A stretch of DNA of 64,000 bases from Paraburkholderia azotifigens (GTDB taxonomy: Bacteria; Pseudomonadota; Gammaproteobacteria; Burkholderiales; Burkholderiaceae). This document shows, piece after piece, positions 50,786 to 59,192 of the stretch. Where the stretch lies: NCBI RefSeq assembly GCF_007995085.1, contig NZ_VOQS01000003.1:3156672-3220671 (forward strand). Direction: 5' to 3'. Both the position numbers and the translations under genes were made by a program. Under the pieces are notes generated by a model, which ran no database searches, was not told the DNA's origin, and worked only from the letters and a program-made list of their open reading frames with translations. Within the stretch, counting starts at the first letter, position 1, and each line of letters starts with the position of its first letter.

Positions 50786-51724
50786 ATGCCGCTTCGTTTG
50801 CCTCCGCTGAACTCGCTGCGTTTCTTCGAGGCGGCCGCGCGGCTTGGCAGCTTCAAGCTCGCCGCCGCGGAACTCAATGTCACGCCGAGCGCGGTCAGTC
50901 ACGGCATCGTCGCGCTCGAAGAGACGCTGGGCGTTGCGCTGTTCACCCGCGAGCCGCGCAAGCTGTCGCTGACGCCCGCAGGCGAACTGTATTTCCCGTA
51001 CATCGCCGAAGCGTTCTCGCTGATCCTGCTCGGCACGCAACGGCTGCCCGACGGCCGCACGCATCGCAAGATCGCCGTGAGCTGCGCGCCGACGCTCGCC
51101 GTGCGCTGGCTCGTGCCGCGCCTGCACGACTTTCGCACGCAGTGGCCGAGCATCGATGTGTCCGTCGATACCTCGCGCCGCCAGGTCGGCTTTCCCATCG
51201 ACGGTTTCGATTTCGGCATCCGCCTGAGCCGTGGCCCCGTGCCCGGCAGCGACTGGAACCGGCTGTTCGGCGAGCAGCTCGTGCCCGTGTGCAGTCCCGC
51301 GTATCGCGAGACCTTGCGCGACGCGCACGGCAGCGTCGACCTGCGCCGCGCGACGCTTATTCACGTCGATACCGCGAGCGACGACTGGCAGGCGTGGCTC
51401 GACGGCGCAGGCATCGTCGAGATCGACGCGACGGGCGGCTTGCGCTTCGACACGATCCAGCTCGCCCTCGAAGCGGCGACGACGGGCATGGGCGTCGCGA
51501 TCGGCAGACGGCCGCTGGTGGACCGCGAGCTCGATGCGGGCGCACTCGTCGAAGCGAGCACGCTGTGCGTCGATGCAAAAACGTCGTACTGGCTGGTCAG
51601 CGCGGAAAGTGCGGACGGTACGGACGAGCGGCCCGAGTTGCAGGCGTTCAGACGCTGGCTATTGCACGAAGCGCTCGCGTTTCAGGACGCCGCTCAGCAC
51701 GAAGCCACTCCCACTCACGAGTGA
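50786..51724 (+). CDS. LysR-family regulator, GcvA-type
   Basis: This 312-aa regulator has an HTH in LRFFEAAARLGSFKLAAAEL and NVTPSAVSHGIVALEETLGV. The effector domain has the GcvA-like opening IAVSCAPTLAVRWLVPRLHDF and GIRLSRGPVPG. It is followed after 82 bases by an MFS transporter gene on the same strand, which is a likely target. Confidence 0.88.
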   Translation: MPLRLPPLNSLRFFEAAARLGSFKLAAAELNVTPSAVSHGIVALEETLGVALFTREPRKLSLTPAGELYFPYIAEAFSLILLGTQRLPDGRTHRKIAVSCAPTLAVRWLVPRLHDFRTQWPSIDVSVDTSRRQVGFPIDGFDFGIRLSRGPVPGSDWNRLFGEQLVPVCSPAYRETLRDAHGSVDLRRATLIHVDTASDDWQAWLDGAGIVEIDATGGLRFDTIQLALEAATTGMGVAIGRRPLVDRELDAGALVEASTLCVDAKTSYWLVSAESADGTDERPELQAFRRWLLHEALAFQDAAQHEATPTHE

Positions 51725-51806
51725 ATTTTCTTCACCCGTCGCCGAAATCTTTTCGTTTGTCCCGCCGCCTCGCTATTGCGACGATGCGGCAAGGAGGAAA
51801 CGAAAC

Positions 51807-53063
51807 ATGTCGACGACCCGATCCGCTTACGCAGCACCCCTGAAGAACCCGACGCTCTATGTGATCGTCGCCGCCGCGCTGATCCTGAGCGCGGCAATGG
51901 GCATCCGCCAAACCTTCGGCCTGTTTATCGGGCCGTTTTCCTACGACCGTGGCCTGCCCGTCACGCTGATCGCCTTTGCCATCGCGCTGCACAATCTGGT
52001 GTGGGGCTTCGCGCAGCCGTTCGCGGGCGCGGCCGCCGACCGCTACGGCGCCGCGCCCGTCGTCGCGTTCGGCGCGGCCACGTTCGCGGCAGGCCTCGCG
52101 CTCGCGGCGAGCGCGCCGTCGGCCATCGCGCTGATTGCCGGGCTCGGGCTGCTGGTCGGCATCGGCGTAAGCTGCACGACCTTCGGTGTCGTGCTGACGG
52201 CCGTGGGACGCGTCGCGACGCCCGCCCAGCGCAGCATGGCGATGGGCATCGCGAGCGCGGGCGGCTCGCTCGGACAAGTGCTGATGGTGCCGTTCGCGCA
52301 ACTGGTGCGCGAAACGTCGGGCGTCTCGACGTCGCTCTTCGCGCTCGCATTTCTGATGCTCGCGGCCGCGCCCTTCGGCATTCTGCTCGATCGCCGCCGG
52401 GACGCGAGCGCACCGGGGGCGGCCGCATCCGGAGCCGCATCGCCCGCTGCCGCGTCGCTGCGCGAAACGCTGGCATACGCAACGCAGCATCGCGGCTACC
52501 GGCTGCTGACGCTCGGCTTTTTCACCTGCGGCTTCCAGCTCGCGTTCATTGCCACGCATCTGCCCGGCTATCTGTCGCTATGCCACATGCCGATGGGACT
52601 CGGCGCCACCGCGCTTGCGCTGATCGGCCTCTTCAACATGGCGGGCAGTTGGGCGTGCGGCTGGCTGGGCGGGCGCTATCGTCAGCAGCATGTGCTCGGC
52701 TGGCTGTATCTGATCCGCGGCGCGACGATTGCCGCCTTCTTCCTGCTGCCGAAGTCGACGGTATCCGTCGTGCTGTTCGCGGCCGTGATGGGCCTGACGT
52801 GGCTCGGCACCGTGCCGCTCACGAGCGGCCTGATCGCCAGGGTTTTCGGCACCCGGCACCTGGGCACGCTGTTCGGCGTGGTGTTTCTCAGCCATCAGCT
52901 CGGCTCGTTTCTCGGCGCATGGCTCGGCGGCTATGTGTTCGACGCGACGGGCTCGTACACGCCGATCTGGGCCGCGACGGCGCTCGCCGGACTGTGCGCC
53001 GCGCTGCTGCATTTCCCTATCGACGACAGCGTTCATGCAAGCGCCGAACCCGCGCGCGCATGA
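51807..53063 (+). CDS. MFS transporter
   Basis: This 418-aa protein has 12 hydrophobic segments. It begins NPTLYVIVAAALILSAAMGI, and RQTFGLFIGPFSYDRGLPVT is typical of the monocarboxylate/oxalate-formate-like MFS subgroup. The loop 2-3 motif is GAAADRYGAAPVVAFG and the C-half has GWLGGRYRQQHVLGWLY. AAGGAGG lies 9 bases upstream. Substrate not assignable. A terminator follows at 53109. Confidence 0.87.
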   Translation: MSTTRSAYAAPLKNPTLYVIVAAALILSAAMGIRQTFGLFIGPFSYDRGLPVTLIAFAIALHNLVWGFAQPFAGAAADRYGAAPVVAFGAATFAAGLALAASAPSAIALIAGLGLLVGIGVSCTTFGVVLTAVGRVATPAQRSMAMGIASAGGSLGQVLMVPFAQLVRETSGVSTSLFALAFLMLAAAPFGILLDRRRDASAPGAAASGAASPAAASLRETLAYATQHRGYRLLTLGFFTCGFQLAFIATHLPGYLSLCHMPMGLGATALALIGLFNMAGSWACGWLGGRYRQQHVLGWLYLIRGATIAAFFLLPKSTVSVVLFAAVMGLTWLGTVPLTSGLIARVFGTRHLGTLFGVVFLSHQLGSFLGAWLGGYVFDATGSYTPIWAATALAGLCAALLHFPIDDSVHASAEPARA

Positions 53064-53108
53064 CACCTTTCGGGAGGCCGTCCGGTACCGGTAGCGGCTT
53101 TTCATGCA

Positions 53109-53133
53109 GACGGCTCGCGCCGTCCGCTTTTTT
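53109..53133 (+). terminator. rho-independent terminator of the MFS gene
   Basis: GACGGC and GCCGTC form a 6-bp stem with loop TCGC, followed by CGC and a run of six T. It stands 45 bases after the MFS stop. Confidence 0.8.
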
Positions 53134-53154
53134 GTGTGCTTCGACAGCGCGGCG

Positions 53155-53400
53155 TCATGCAGTGGCGATAGCCGCCGTATTGCGCTTGCGTGTCGCGTAG
53201 CAGCGCCGCACGAACATCGCCGCCTGCCGCAGCGCCTGATTCGCTTCGGGCAGAAACGGCGCGACGCACGGCAGCGCGTGCGGCATCGCATGCCACTGCG
53301 CGAGCTGCACCGCCACCCGCGCGCGATCGAGACGCGCCGCCAGCGCGCGGACGTCCTCGCAGATCGGCTCGCTGTCGCTGACGCAGACAGCGTGATTGCT
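53155..53400 (-). pseudogene. 3' remnant of an alpha/beta-hydrolase (esterase) gene
   Basis: The minus-strand frame ending at 53155 encodes a typical C-terminus of HSL-type esterases: SDSEPICEDVRALAARLDRA, then VAVQLAQWHAMPHALPCVAP and FLPEANQALRQAAMFVRRC. This is the segment around the catalytic His (MPH). The nucleophile (GxSxG) and everything upstream are missing, because the response-regulator gene begins directly beyond 53466. The first residues before position 53400 do not look homologous. I call it a gene fragment without function; a short real protein is unlikely. Confidence 0.65.
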
Positions 53401-53466
53401 GTGCGGACGAGAAGATTGTGTCGATGAAGAGTGAGCAGACAATGAGCGCGACGATGGAGCACGCCG

Positions 53467-54141
53467 TCAGGTCTTGGGCGTGTCGCCGAGCATCACCGTC
53501 CAGCCGAGACCGCGCACATTGCGGATCACCGATTGCCCGAATTTCTTGCGCACGGAATGAATCAGCACATCGACGGCGTTGCTCTCGACTTCCTTGCCCC
53601 AGCCGTACAGCTTGTCTTCGAGCTGGTCTCGCGACAGGATCGTGCCCGGCCGTTCGAGAAACGCGAGCATCAGCGCGAATTCGCGCGCCGACAGCACCGA
53701 GGACACGCCGTTGCAACACAGCGTGCGCTTGTCGAGATCGAGGTTCAGGGCATCGTCGCCGAGGCGCGACGACGCATAGCCCGCCTTGCGGCGCAGCACG
53801 GCGCGCATGCGCGCCATCAGTTCGGGTACGTCGAAGGGTTTGAGCACGTAGTCGTCGGCGCCGACGTCGAGGCCTTGCACGCGCGCGTCGAGATCGTCGC
53901 GTGCCGTGAGGATCAGCACGGGCACCGTATTGCCCGCGCCGCGCGCCGTCTTCAGCAATTCGATGCCGCCCATGCCGGGCAAGCCGAGATCGAGCAGCAC
54001 GACGGTGTATTCGGCGGCCGCGATGGCCGCGCTGCCTGCGTTGCCGTCGCGCACCCAGTCGACGCTGTAGTCCGCGTCCTGCAGCGCGCGCATCAGACTT
54101 TGGCCAATCTGCAGATCGTCTTCAACCAGTAGCACTCGCAT
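53467..54141 (-). CDS. OmpR-family response regulator (QseB/PmrA-like)
   Basis: This 224-aa protein has an N-terminal receiver (MRVLLVEDDLQIGQSLMRAL, phosphoacceptor Asp51 in VVLLDLGLPGMGG, Lys in YVLKPFD) and a C-terminal winged HTH (LSAREFALMLAFLERPGTIL; VDVLIHSVRKKFGQSVIRNV; RGLGWTVML). It resembles QseB/TctD. The kinase gene lies upstream on the same strand but is separated by 224 bases holding a terminator, so the regulator needs its own promoter there. Confidence 0.92.
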   Translation of the reverse strand: MRVLLVEDDLQIGQSLMRALQDADYSVDWVRDGNAGSAAIAAAEYTVVLLDLGLPGMGGIELLKTARGAGNTVPVLILTARDDLDARVQGLDVGADDYVLKPFDVPELMARMRAVLRRKAGYASSRLGDDALNLDLDKRTLCCNGVSSVLSAREFALMLAFLERPGTILSRDQLEDKLYGWGKEVESNAVDVLIHSVRKKFGQSVIRNVRGLGWTVMLGDTPKT

Positions 54142-54218
54142 GATCTCGTTTCCTCGCGCACCAGCCAGATCGCATGATAACCGAGTGGGCGAAGCTCACG
54201 ACGCGCGGCAAGAAGACG

Positions 54219-54247
54219 AAAAAAAGCCGGCCGCTTGCGCAGCCGGC
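54219..54247 (-). terminator. terminator between kinase and regulator genes
   Basis: On the minus strand GCCGGC arms (54226-54231 and 54242-54247) with CGC/GCG inner pairs form a hairpin that is followed by seven T (54225-54219). It lies 119 bases after the kinase stop and 78 bases before the regulator start. Confidence 0.7.
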
Positions 54248-54365
54248 GGAAAGATTCTGGCCTGCACCCATTGCCGTGCCAGAACCAGAGGGGCCTGCTC
54301 CAACGGTTCTCATGCTACGGGCGCAGACTTAGCGAAGAATGAGCGTTTTGGGCCGCTCCCGTTGT

Positions 54366-55694
54366 TTAGGGTACGGCCGGGAAACCGATCGAGGCGACGA
54401 TGCCCGACTGTCCATCCGTGCGATTGCGCAGATTCGCCGCGCCGCCGTACTTGTTCACGATCGCCTGCACGATCGACAGACCCAGCCCGCTCCCTTCGAT
54501 CTGCGTATTCGCGCGGAAAAAGCGGTCGAACACGCGCGGCAGTTGCGCCTCGTCGATGCCCGGCCCCGTATCGACGACTTCGATCCACGCCATGCCGTCG
54601 CGCAGTTGCACGCTCAGATCGACCTTGCCGCCGTCGGGCGTATAGCGGATCGCGTTGCTCACGAGGTTGCGCAGCGCAATGCCGATATCGGCTTCGTTCG
54701 CGCGCACATGGGCGCTTGTCATTTCGTCGGCGCCGATGTCGATGCCGCGCTGCATCGCGATAGGCAACACTTCCGCGACGGCATCGACGACCACGGCGGA
54801 GACGTCGACGCGCGTCAATGTGTCCGCCTTCAGCGCCGCATCGGCGCGCGCCAGCTTCAGCAACTGCGCGATCATCCGGCCGCTGCGCCGGATGCCGCTC
54901 TGCAGTTCGCGAAAACGCTCCTGATTGCCCGGCGCGATATGCGGCTGCAGATTGTCCGCCTGCAACTGCAGCGCGGTGAGCGGCGTGCGCAATTCGTGCG
55001 CGGCATCCGAAATGAACTTGCGTTCGCTCTCGATCGACTGTTCGAGACGCTCGATCATCGTGTTGATCGATGTGATGAACGGGCGGATCTCCGTCGGCAC
55101 GCCTGAGGTGGACAGCCGCTCGAAATGCGTCATGTCGATCGACTTCACCTGCGCGCCGAGGCGCGTCAGGCGGCGCAACGCGCGCCGCACGACGAGCAGC
55201 ACGGCAATCCACACGAGCGGCACCAGCACGATCATCGGCCATAGCGTATTCAGCGAACGCTCCTGCGCGAGTTCATGGCGCACACGCGAGCGCTGTGCGA
55301 CCTGGATCGTCGTCGACGTCTCGCGCAGCGTGTAGATGCGCCAGCTTTCGCCCGCCACCATCGCCGTCGTGAAGCCCGGCTCGGCATCGCGCGGCAATGC
55401 GAGCGACGGATCCGTCGAGCGGTACGGCGTCTCGATGCCCTCCTTCCAGACCGTGACGTAGATATCGCGCTCCGGCTGCGAGCCGCGCGCGGGAATCGCG
55501 GGCAGCGACTCGGCAAGGCCGCTCTTGTAGAGCCTCGACGCCGCCTGTTCGAGACGCAGATCGAGCAGTGCGCTCATGCCCGCCTTGGCCAGTTGCCACG
55601 AGCTGACGCCCTGCACCACGCCGACGACGCTCACCAGCACACACAGGGCGAGCACGAGTTGATTTCTGAGCGAACGGATCTTGGGCATGGACAT
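54366..55694 (-). CDS. sensor histidine kinase (QseC-like)
   Basis: This 442-aa inner-membrane kinase has TM1 at residues 12-30 (LVLALCVLVSVVGVVQGVSS), a periplasmic sensor of about 120 residues, and TM2 at about 150-172 (MIVLVPLVWIAVLLVVRRAL). The catalytic core has the H-box FISDAAHELRTPLTAL, N-box RNLVSNAIRYTPDGG, and G-boxes VVDTGPGIDEAQLP and GSGLGLSIVQAIV. The start is placed at 55694 as the M before the first membrane segment; no strong ribosome site is seen, and the frame runs upstream through a 12-bp repeat region. The usual regulator-kinase order is reversed. Confidence 0.9.
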   Translation of the reverse strand: MSMPKIRSLRNQLVLALCVLVSVVGVVQGVSSWQLAKAGMSALLDLRLEQAASRLYKSGLAESLPAIPARGSQPERDIYVTVWKEGIETPYRSTDPSLALPRDAEPGFTTAMVAGESWRIYTLRETSTTIQVAQRSRVRHELAQERSLNTLWPMIVLVPLVWIAVLLVVRRALRRLTRLGAQVKSIDMTHFERLSTSGVPTEIRPFITSINTMIERLEQSIESERKFISDAAHELRTPLTALQLQADNLQPHIAPGNQERFRELQSGIRRSGRMIAQLLKLARADAALKADTLTRVDVSAVVVDAVAEVLPIAMQRGIDIGADEMTSAHVRANEADIGIALRNLVSNAIRYTPDGGKVDLSVQLRDGMAWIEVVDTGPGIDEAQLPRVFDRFFRANTQIEGSGLGLSIVQAIVNKYGGAANLRNRTDGQSGIVASIGFPAVP

Positions 55695-55770
55695 GGTCGC
55701 GATGTGTGCCGTCCGGTGAGGGTTGTGCGTGGCCTGCGCGCCTTCAGACAAGCCTTCTGGCAAGGCGTCG

Positions 55771-55830
55771 GGCGAGCCTTTTGCCGCGCCCTTGGGCGAG
55801 CCTTTTGGCGAGCCTTTCGGCGAGCCGATT
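55771..55830. repeat. 12-bp imperfect tandem repeat upstream of the kinase gene
   Basis: Five 12-bp units of the type GGCGAGCCTTTT lie end to end; units 1 and 3 are identical, unit 2 is diverged and unit 5 partial. If the kinase frame were read from further upstream it would encode GSPK repeats. It may be part of the 5' leader. Confidence 0.8.
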
Positions 55831-55939
55831 CTACACCGCACGGCGCGCGCTCCTGGTTGCGGAATCAATGATGCGGACGCGCAGATTGCTCTGCGCGCCC
55901 GCGGTTTTCATCGTGCGGATCGAGGTGTTCCGCAAGCCC

Positions 55940-56248
55940 TCAATGTCCGACATAGATCGACTTCATCCCGACGTCGTATTGCGGATGAAAACCCGCGCCC
56001 GCTTGCGACGAGCCGTCCGCGACGCCGCCGTATCCGTCCGTGTGCTGCGCATCGATGCGCGCCTGGGCGGCTTCGATGCCCGCCGGATAATGCACCTTGT
56101 CGGCCGCCGGGTTGTAGCCCGCGCTTTCAAGTTGCTCGAGTTGCGCCTGCACATCGGCACGCGTGACGGGTGCATTCGATTGCGCGAACGCAGCGACGGG
56201 CAATGCGAGTGCCATAGCGACGGCAGCGGTTTGAATCAGCGTTTTCAT
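55940..56248 (-). CDS. DUF4148 exported protein
   Basis: This 102-aa protein has signal peptide TLIQTAAVAMALALPVAAFA and then VTRADVQAQLEQLESAGYNP, the DUF4148 hallmark found almost only in Burkholderiales. The rest is polar (ARIDAQHTDGYGGVADGSSQ). GGAGGG lies 8 bases upstream of the ATG at 56248. Function unknown; periplasmic location expected. Confidence 0.87.
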   Translation of the reverse strand: MKTLIQTAAVAMALALPVAAFAQSNAPVTRADVQAQLEQLESAGYNPAADKVHYPAGIEAAQARIDAQHTDGYGGVADGSSQAGAGFHPQYDVGMKSIYVGH

Positions 56249-56356
56249 GATGTTTCCCTCCAGAAGTTCATCAGGTGAGCCTTGCGATGAAGCACATCGT
56301 AGAGCCCGACAATTAGCCATGAATTAGCGGCCGTTTCGGCGCGCTCCTGCTGTACA

Positions 56357-56623
56357 TCAATGCGCTGCTCCGGCAGCGGCCTGCATTTCCTGGCGCGCGT
56401 CCTGCAGCAACTGGATCGCGCGTCCCGCATGGCCGCCCATGTCGTCGCTGTTGGCGCGCTGCGCGGCACGCATCTGTTCGATTGCCTGCTGCGAGTCGAA
56501 ATCGGCCGCGGCGATGATGGGATGGCGGCTCAGGAAATAACCCTCGTGAGCGACCGCGCATCCGCAAACGAAAGACAGCACGCAGGCTGCGGCGGCGATC
56601 GTAGCGATGTGTTTCGAGTGCAT
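56357..56623 (-). CDS. small exported helical protein
   Basis: This 88-aa protein has signal IATIAAAACVLSFVCGC with a possible lipobox Cys, then a helical mature part (SQQAIEQMRAAQRANSDDMG; AGRAIQLLQDARQEMQAAAG). AGGAG lies 9-10 bases upstream of 56623. No family recognised; it stands with other small exported genes upstream of the two-component system. Confidence 0.7.
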   Translation of the reverse strand: MHSKHIATIAAAACVLSFVCGCAVAHEGYFLSRHPIIAAADFDSQQAIEQMRAAQRANSDDMGGHAGRAIQLLQDARQEMQAAAGAAH

Positions 56624-56684
56624 GATGTGTGCTCCTGTCGACGATGTTCGTGGTGAATCCAGGGCGTGGCGCATGTCGTGCCGC

Positions 56685-56957
56685 TCAGCGCCAATAGCCG
56701 TAGTAGCCGCGATAGCCCCAATGCGGACGGCCCCAGTAGCCGACCACGACGGGTGGCGCATAGACGGGCGGAGGCGGCGCGTACACCACAGGCGGCGGTG
56801 GCGCATACACGGGCACGACAGGCGCCATCGGAACCACGGGCACCACGGGTGCGACGACCGGCGCGATGCCGACGCCGACGAACACATGCGCCTGCGCGGC
56901 GCTCACGAGCCCTAAGCCGGGCACAGCGGCGACGGCAACGTGGCGAATCCCTTTCAT
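56685..56957 (-). CDS. small exported Pro/Val-rich repeat protein
   Basis: This 90-aa protein has a signal peptide (AVAAVPGLGLVSAAQAH) followed by PVVAPVVPVVPMAPVVPVYA and tandem APPPPVVYAPPPPVYAPP, ending in Gly/Tyr/Trp/Arg (GYWGRPHWGYRGYYGYWR). Such PXPV-repeat proteins are secreted or periplasmic and structural in appearance. AAGGAG lies 7 bases upstream. Confidence 0.7.
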   Translation of the reverse strand: MKGIRHVAVAAVPGLGLVSAAQAHVFVGVGIAPVVAPVVPVVPMAPVVPVYAPPPPVVYAPPPPVYAPPVVVGYWGRPHWGYRGYYGYWR

Positions 56958-57289
56958 GTTGTTCTCCTTGACATCCGATGCCGTGTCATTGACGCATCGG
57001 TTGATTCGCATTCTGTGCGTCGAGAGTGAGCGAAGAATTAGCGCGTCCCACGCGTTGCATCACGTCTTGATACAGCGGGTCATCGCACGAAGAACAGCGC
57101 CTCGCATCGCTCTCATTTCCCGCTAATTCAGCCCGCCTACGATGCATTCCGTCGATGCAGCGTCCCGATCTCAGGCGACTCAAGGCACTTGAAACCCAGC
57201 CCGCGCATCGCAAGCACGCCGCCGCGCCGACCCGCAAACACGGTTGACCGGCGAGCTCATCTCTCATGGCACTACTGAAGGAGAACACC
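56958..57289. other. 332-bp spacer
   Basis: This is non-coding as far as I can see, between the divergent Pro/Val-rich gene and the DUF3563 gene. No palindrome or promoter stands out beyond scattered AT-rich hexamers. Confidence 0.4.
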
Positions 57290-57475
57290 ATGTTTAGCGA
57301 AATCGCACGCCGTTTCGGCACGCTGCTCACCCACTCACGCGAAAGCGAACGCGAAGCCTGGCTCGCGTCGTCGCCGGATCTTGCCGAGCTCGAACGCCGC
57401 ATGCGCATGACCGACGACGCCGACTATCCGTTCCACGTGCACTCGAGCGTCATGCCGCGCGACTGGATTGCATAA
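57290..57475 (+). CDS. DUF3563 small protein
   Basis: This 61-aa protein reads MFSEIARRFGTLLTHSRESE, REAWLASSPDLAELERRMRM and a polar end with HVHSSVMPRDWIA. The EREAWLA-S-DLAELERRMR segment is the DUF3563 signature of Burkholderiales. GAAGGAG lies 7 bases upstream of 57290; the upstream ATG at 57266 lacks a ribosome site. Confidence 0.85.
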   Translation: MFSEIARRFGTLLTHSRESEREAWLASSPDLAELERRMRMTDDADYPFHVHSSVMPRDWIA

Positions 57476-57529
57476 CACACGCCGTCGAACGTCATCGATC
57501 GAATCGAAGCAAAGGAAAGGAGATCTGCA

Positions 57530-57985
57530 ATGCGTCACTATCGAAGCGACAGTCCCGAGGCGGCAGCCCGCCTCGTGGCCGCCTGCCTGCTGTCGGACGG
57601 ACACGTGGGTATCGACGAACTGGAAGCGCTGGACCGTTACGGCATGGAAGAGCGTCTGAACATCAGCCGCGCGCAATTCCTCGCGGTCATGCAGCAGATG
57701 TGCGAAGACCTGACGACAACCGCCTATCTGAACTGGGGCGACACGTGCCGCCTCGACCCTGCCGTGATCTTTGGTCTCGCGCAGGACATCAAGGACTGGC
57801 GTCTGCGCCGCGAGATCATCGCGCTGTGCGAGGAAGGCGCGCAGGCCGACGGCCACATCGCCGACGCCGAAGCGATGTTCATCCGGATGCTGCACTCGGC
57901 GTGGTACATGCCGGGAGCGCGCACCATCTACGAAAGCCCGCGTACGCGCGAGCGTCTCAAGCTCGCGGAGATGGCGCCACAGTAA
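57530..57985 (+). CDS. TerB-like protein
   Basis: This 151-aa helical protein has two acidic motif copies, AACLLSDGHVGIDELEALDR and ALCEEGAQADGHIADAEAMF, like the TerB/DjlA metal-binding fold in which DG(x)I(x)xxE residues bind divalent ions. It lacks other ter-operon genes nearby (terC at 22.5 kb is far away). AAGGAG lies 8 bases upstream. It stands 54 bases after DUF3563. Confidence 0.78.
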   Translation: MRHYRSDSPEAAARLVAACLLSDGHVGIDELEALDRYGMEERLNISRAQFLAVMQQMCEDLTTTAYLNWGDTCRLDPAVIFGLAQDIKDWRLRREIIALCEEGAQADGHIADAEAMFIRMLHSAWYMPGARTIYESPRTRERLKLAEMAPQ

Positions 57986-58010
57986 TGCGTCGGCGCGCTT
58001 TTCAAACCAT

Positions 58011-58053
58011 GCGCTTTCCCGTCGAAGGCTCGATTGCCGGGACGGGAAAGCGC
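58011..58053. terminator. 13-bp stem-loop after the TerB-like gene
   Basis: GCGCTTTCCCGTC and GACGGGAAAGCGC make a perfect 13-bp stem with a 17-base loop, 25 bases past the stop. No T-run follows, so it is either a transcript 3' end or a processing hairpin. Confidence 0.5.
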
Positions 58054-58213
58054 TGTCGCATGCGCGCGCCCGTCAGGCCCGCCATGCATCGTCCATAGCA
58101 CGAATCGCACTATCGATAGCGCAGTCTGCGTGGACACGTTCGCATGAATCGTCAGTTCCCTTTGTGCGGGCGGGCTGCTTGAATGAACGCTCCCCTATAC
58201 ATGGAGACGTCAG

Positions 58214-59161
58214 ATGTCGAATACGCAAACGGCCCTTGCCTCGTCGAACGCGGGCGCCATCGCCGCGCATGCGGCGCCCGAAACGCTCGACGTGCGCCGC
58301 GTAGCCGGGCGCATCGGCGCCGAGATCCGGGGCATCAAGCTGTCCGGCGCGATCGATGCACAGACCTTCGATGCCATCCACGCCGCGCTCCTCAGGCACA
58401 AGGTGCTGTTCTTCCGCGGCCAGCAGCATCTCGACGACGCCGGCCAGGAAGCCTTTGCGCGGCGCTTCGGCGAGACTGTCGCACATCCGACCGTGCCGTC
58501 CGTCGACGGCAGCCGGCATCTGCTCGAACTCGACTCGCAGCACGGCGCGCGGGCGAACTCGTGGCATACGGACGTCACCTTCGTCGACGCGTATCCGAAG
58601 ATTTCGATCCTGCGCGCGGTCGTGATTCCGCCCTATGGCGGCGACACGGTGTGGGCCAACACGGCTGCCGCGTACGAGCATCTGCCCGAGCCCCTGCGCC
58701 GGCTGGCCGACACGCTGTGGGCGCTGCACACGAATGCGTACGACTACGCGTCGTCGCACGCGAATGCCGACGGCGAGCAGCTGAAGCGCTATCGCGAAGT
58801 GTTCACGTCGACGGTCTACGAAACGGAGCATCCCGTCGTGCGCGTGCATCCCGAAACGGGCGAGCGCTCGCTCGTGCTCGGTCATTTCGTGCAGCGTCTG
58901 AAGGGTCTCCCGGCGAGCGAATCGGCGCATCTGCTGCAGGTCTTCCATGACCACGTCACGCGGCTCGAAAACACGGTGCGCTGGAACTGGACGCAAGGCG
59001 ACGTGGCGATCTGGGACAACCGCGCGACCCAGCATTACGCGATCAACGACTACGGCGACGCGCATCGCGTCGTGCGGCGCGCGACGGTGCACGGCGACGT
59101 GCCCGTCAGCATCGACGGCAAGCAGAGCGTGGTGGTGCGAGGCGGCGAAACACTGCAGTGA
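58214..59161 (+). CDS. TauD/TfdA-family Fe(II)/2-oxoglutarate dioxygenase
   Basis: This 315-aa enzyme has the start LDVRRVAGRIGAEIRGIKLS, the HxD iron motif in NSWHTDVTFVDAYPKI, the 2-oxoglutarate/NTAWAN-like DTVWANTAAAYEHLP, the distal His in WDNRATQHYAINDYGD and the terminal Arg in HRVVRRATVHG. Taurine is only one possible substrate; no ssu/tau transporter genes are adjacent. Confidence 0.88.
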   Translation: MSNTQTALASSNAGAIAAHAAPETLDVRRVAGRIGAEIRGIKLSGAIDAQTFDAIHAALLRHKVLFFRGQQHLDDAGQEAFARRFGETVAHPTVPSVDGSRHLLELDSQHGARANSWHTDVTFVDAYPKISILRAVVIPPYGGDTVWANTAAAYEHLPEPLRRLADTLWALHTNAYDYASSHANADGEQLKRYREVFTSTVYETEHPVVRVHPETGERSLVLGHFVQRLKGLPASESAHLLQVFHDHVTRLENTVRWNWTQGDVAIWDNRATQHYAINDYGDAHRVVRRATVHGDVPVSIDGKQSVVVRGGETLQ

Positions 59162-59192
59162 AACGCGGTGCGGCCGCCGATGACGGGCGTGA

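Noticed and set aside
55695..55868. Kinase start at the far upstream TTG with an extended GSPK N-terminus
   Set aside because: The only start is a TTG without ribosome site, and the membrane topology begins naturally at 55694.
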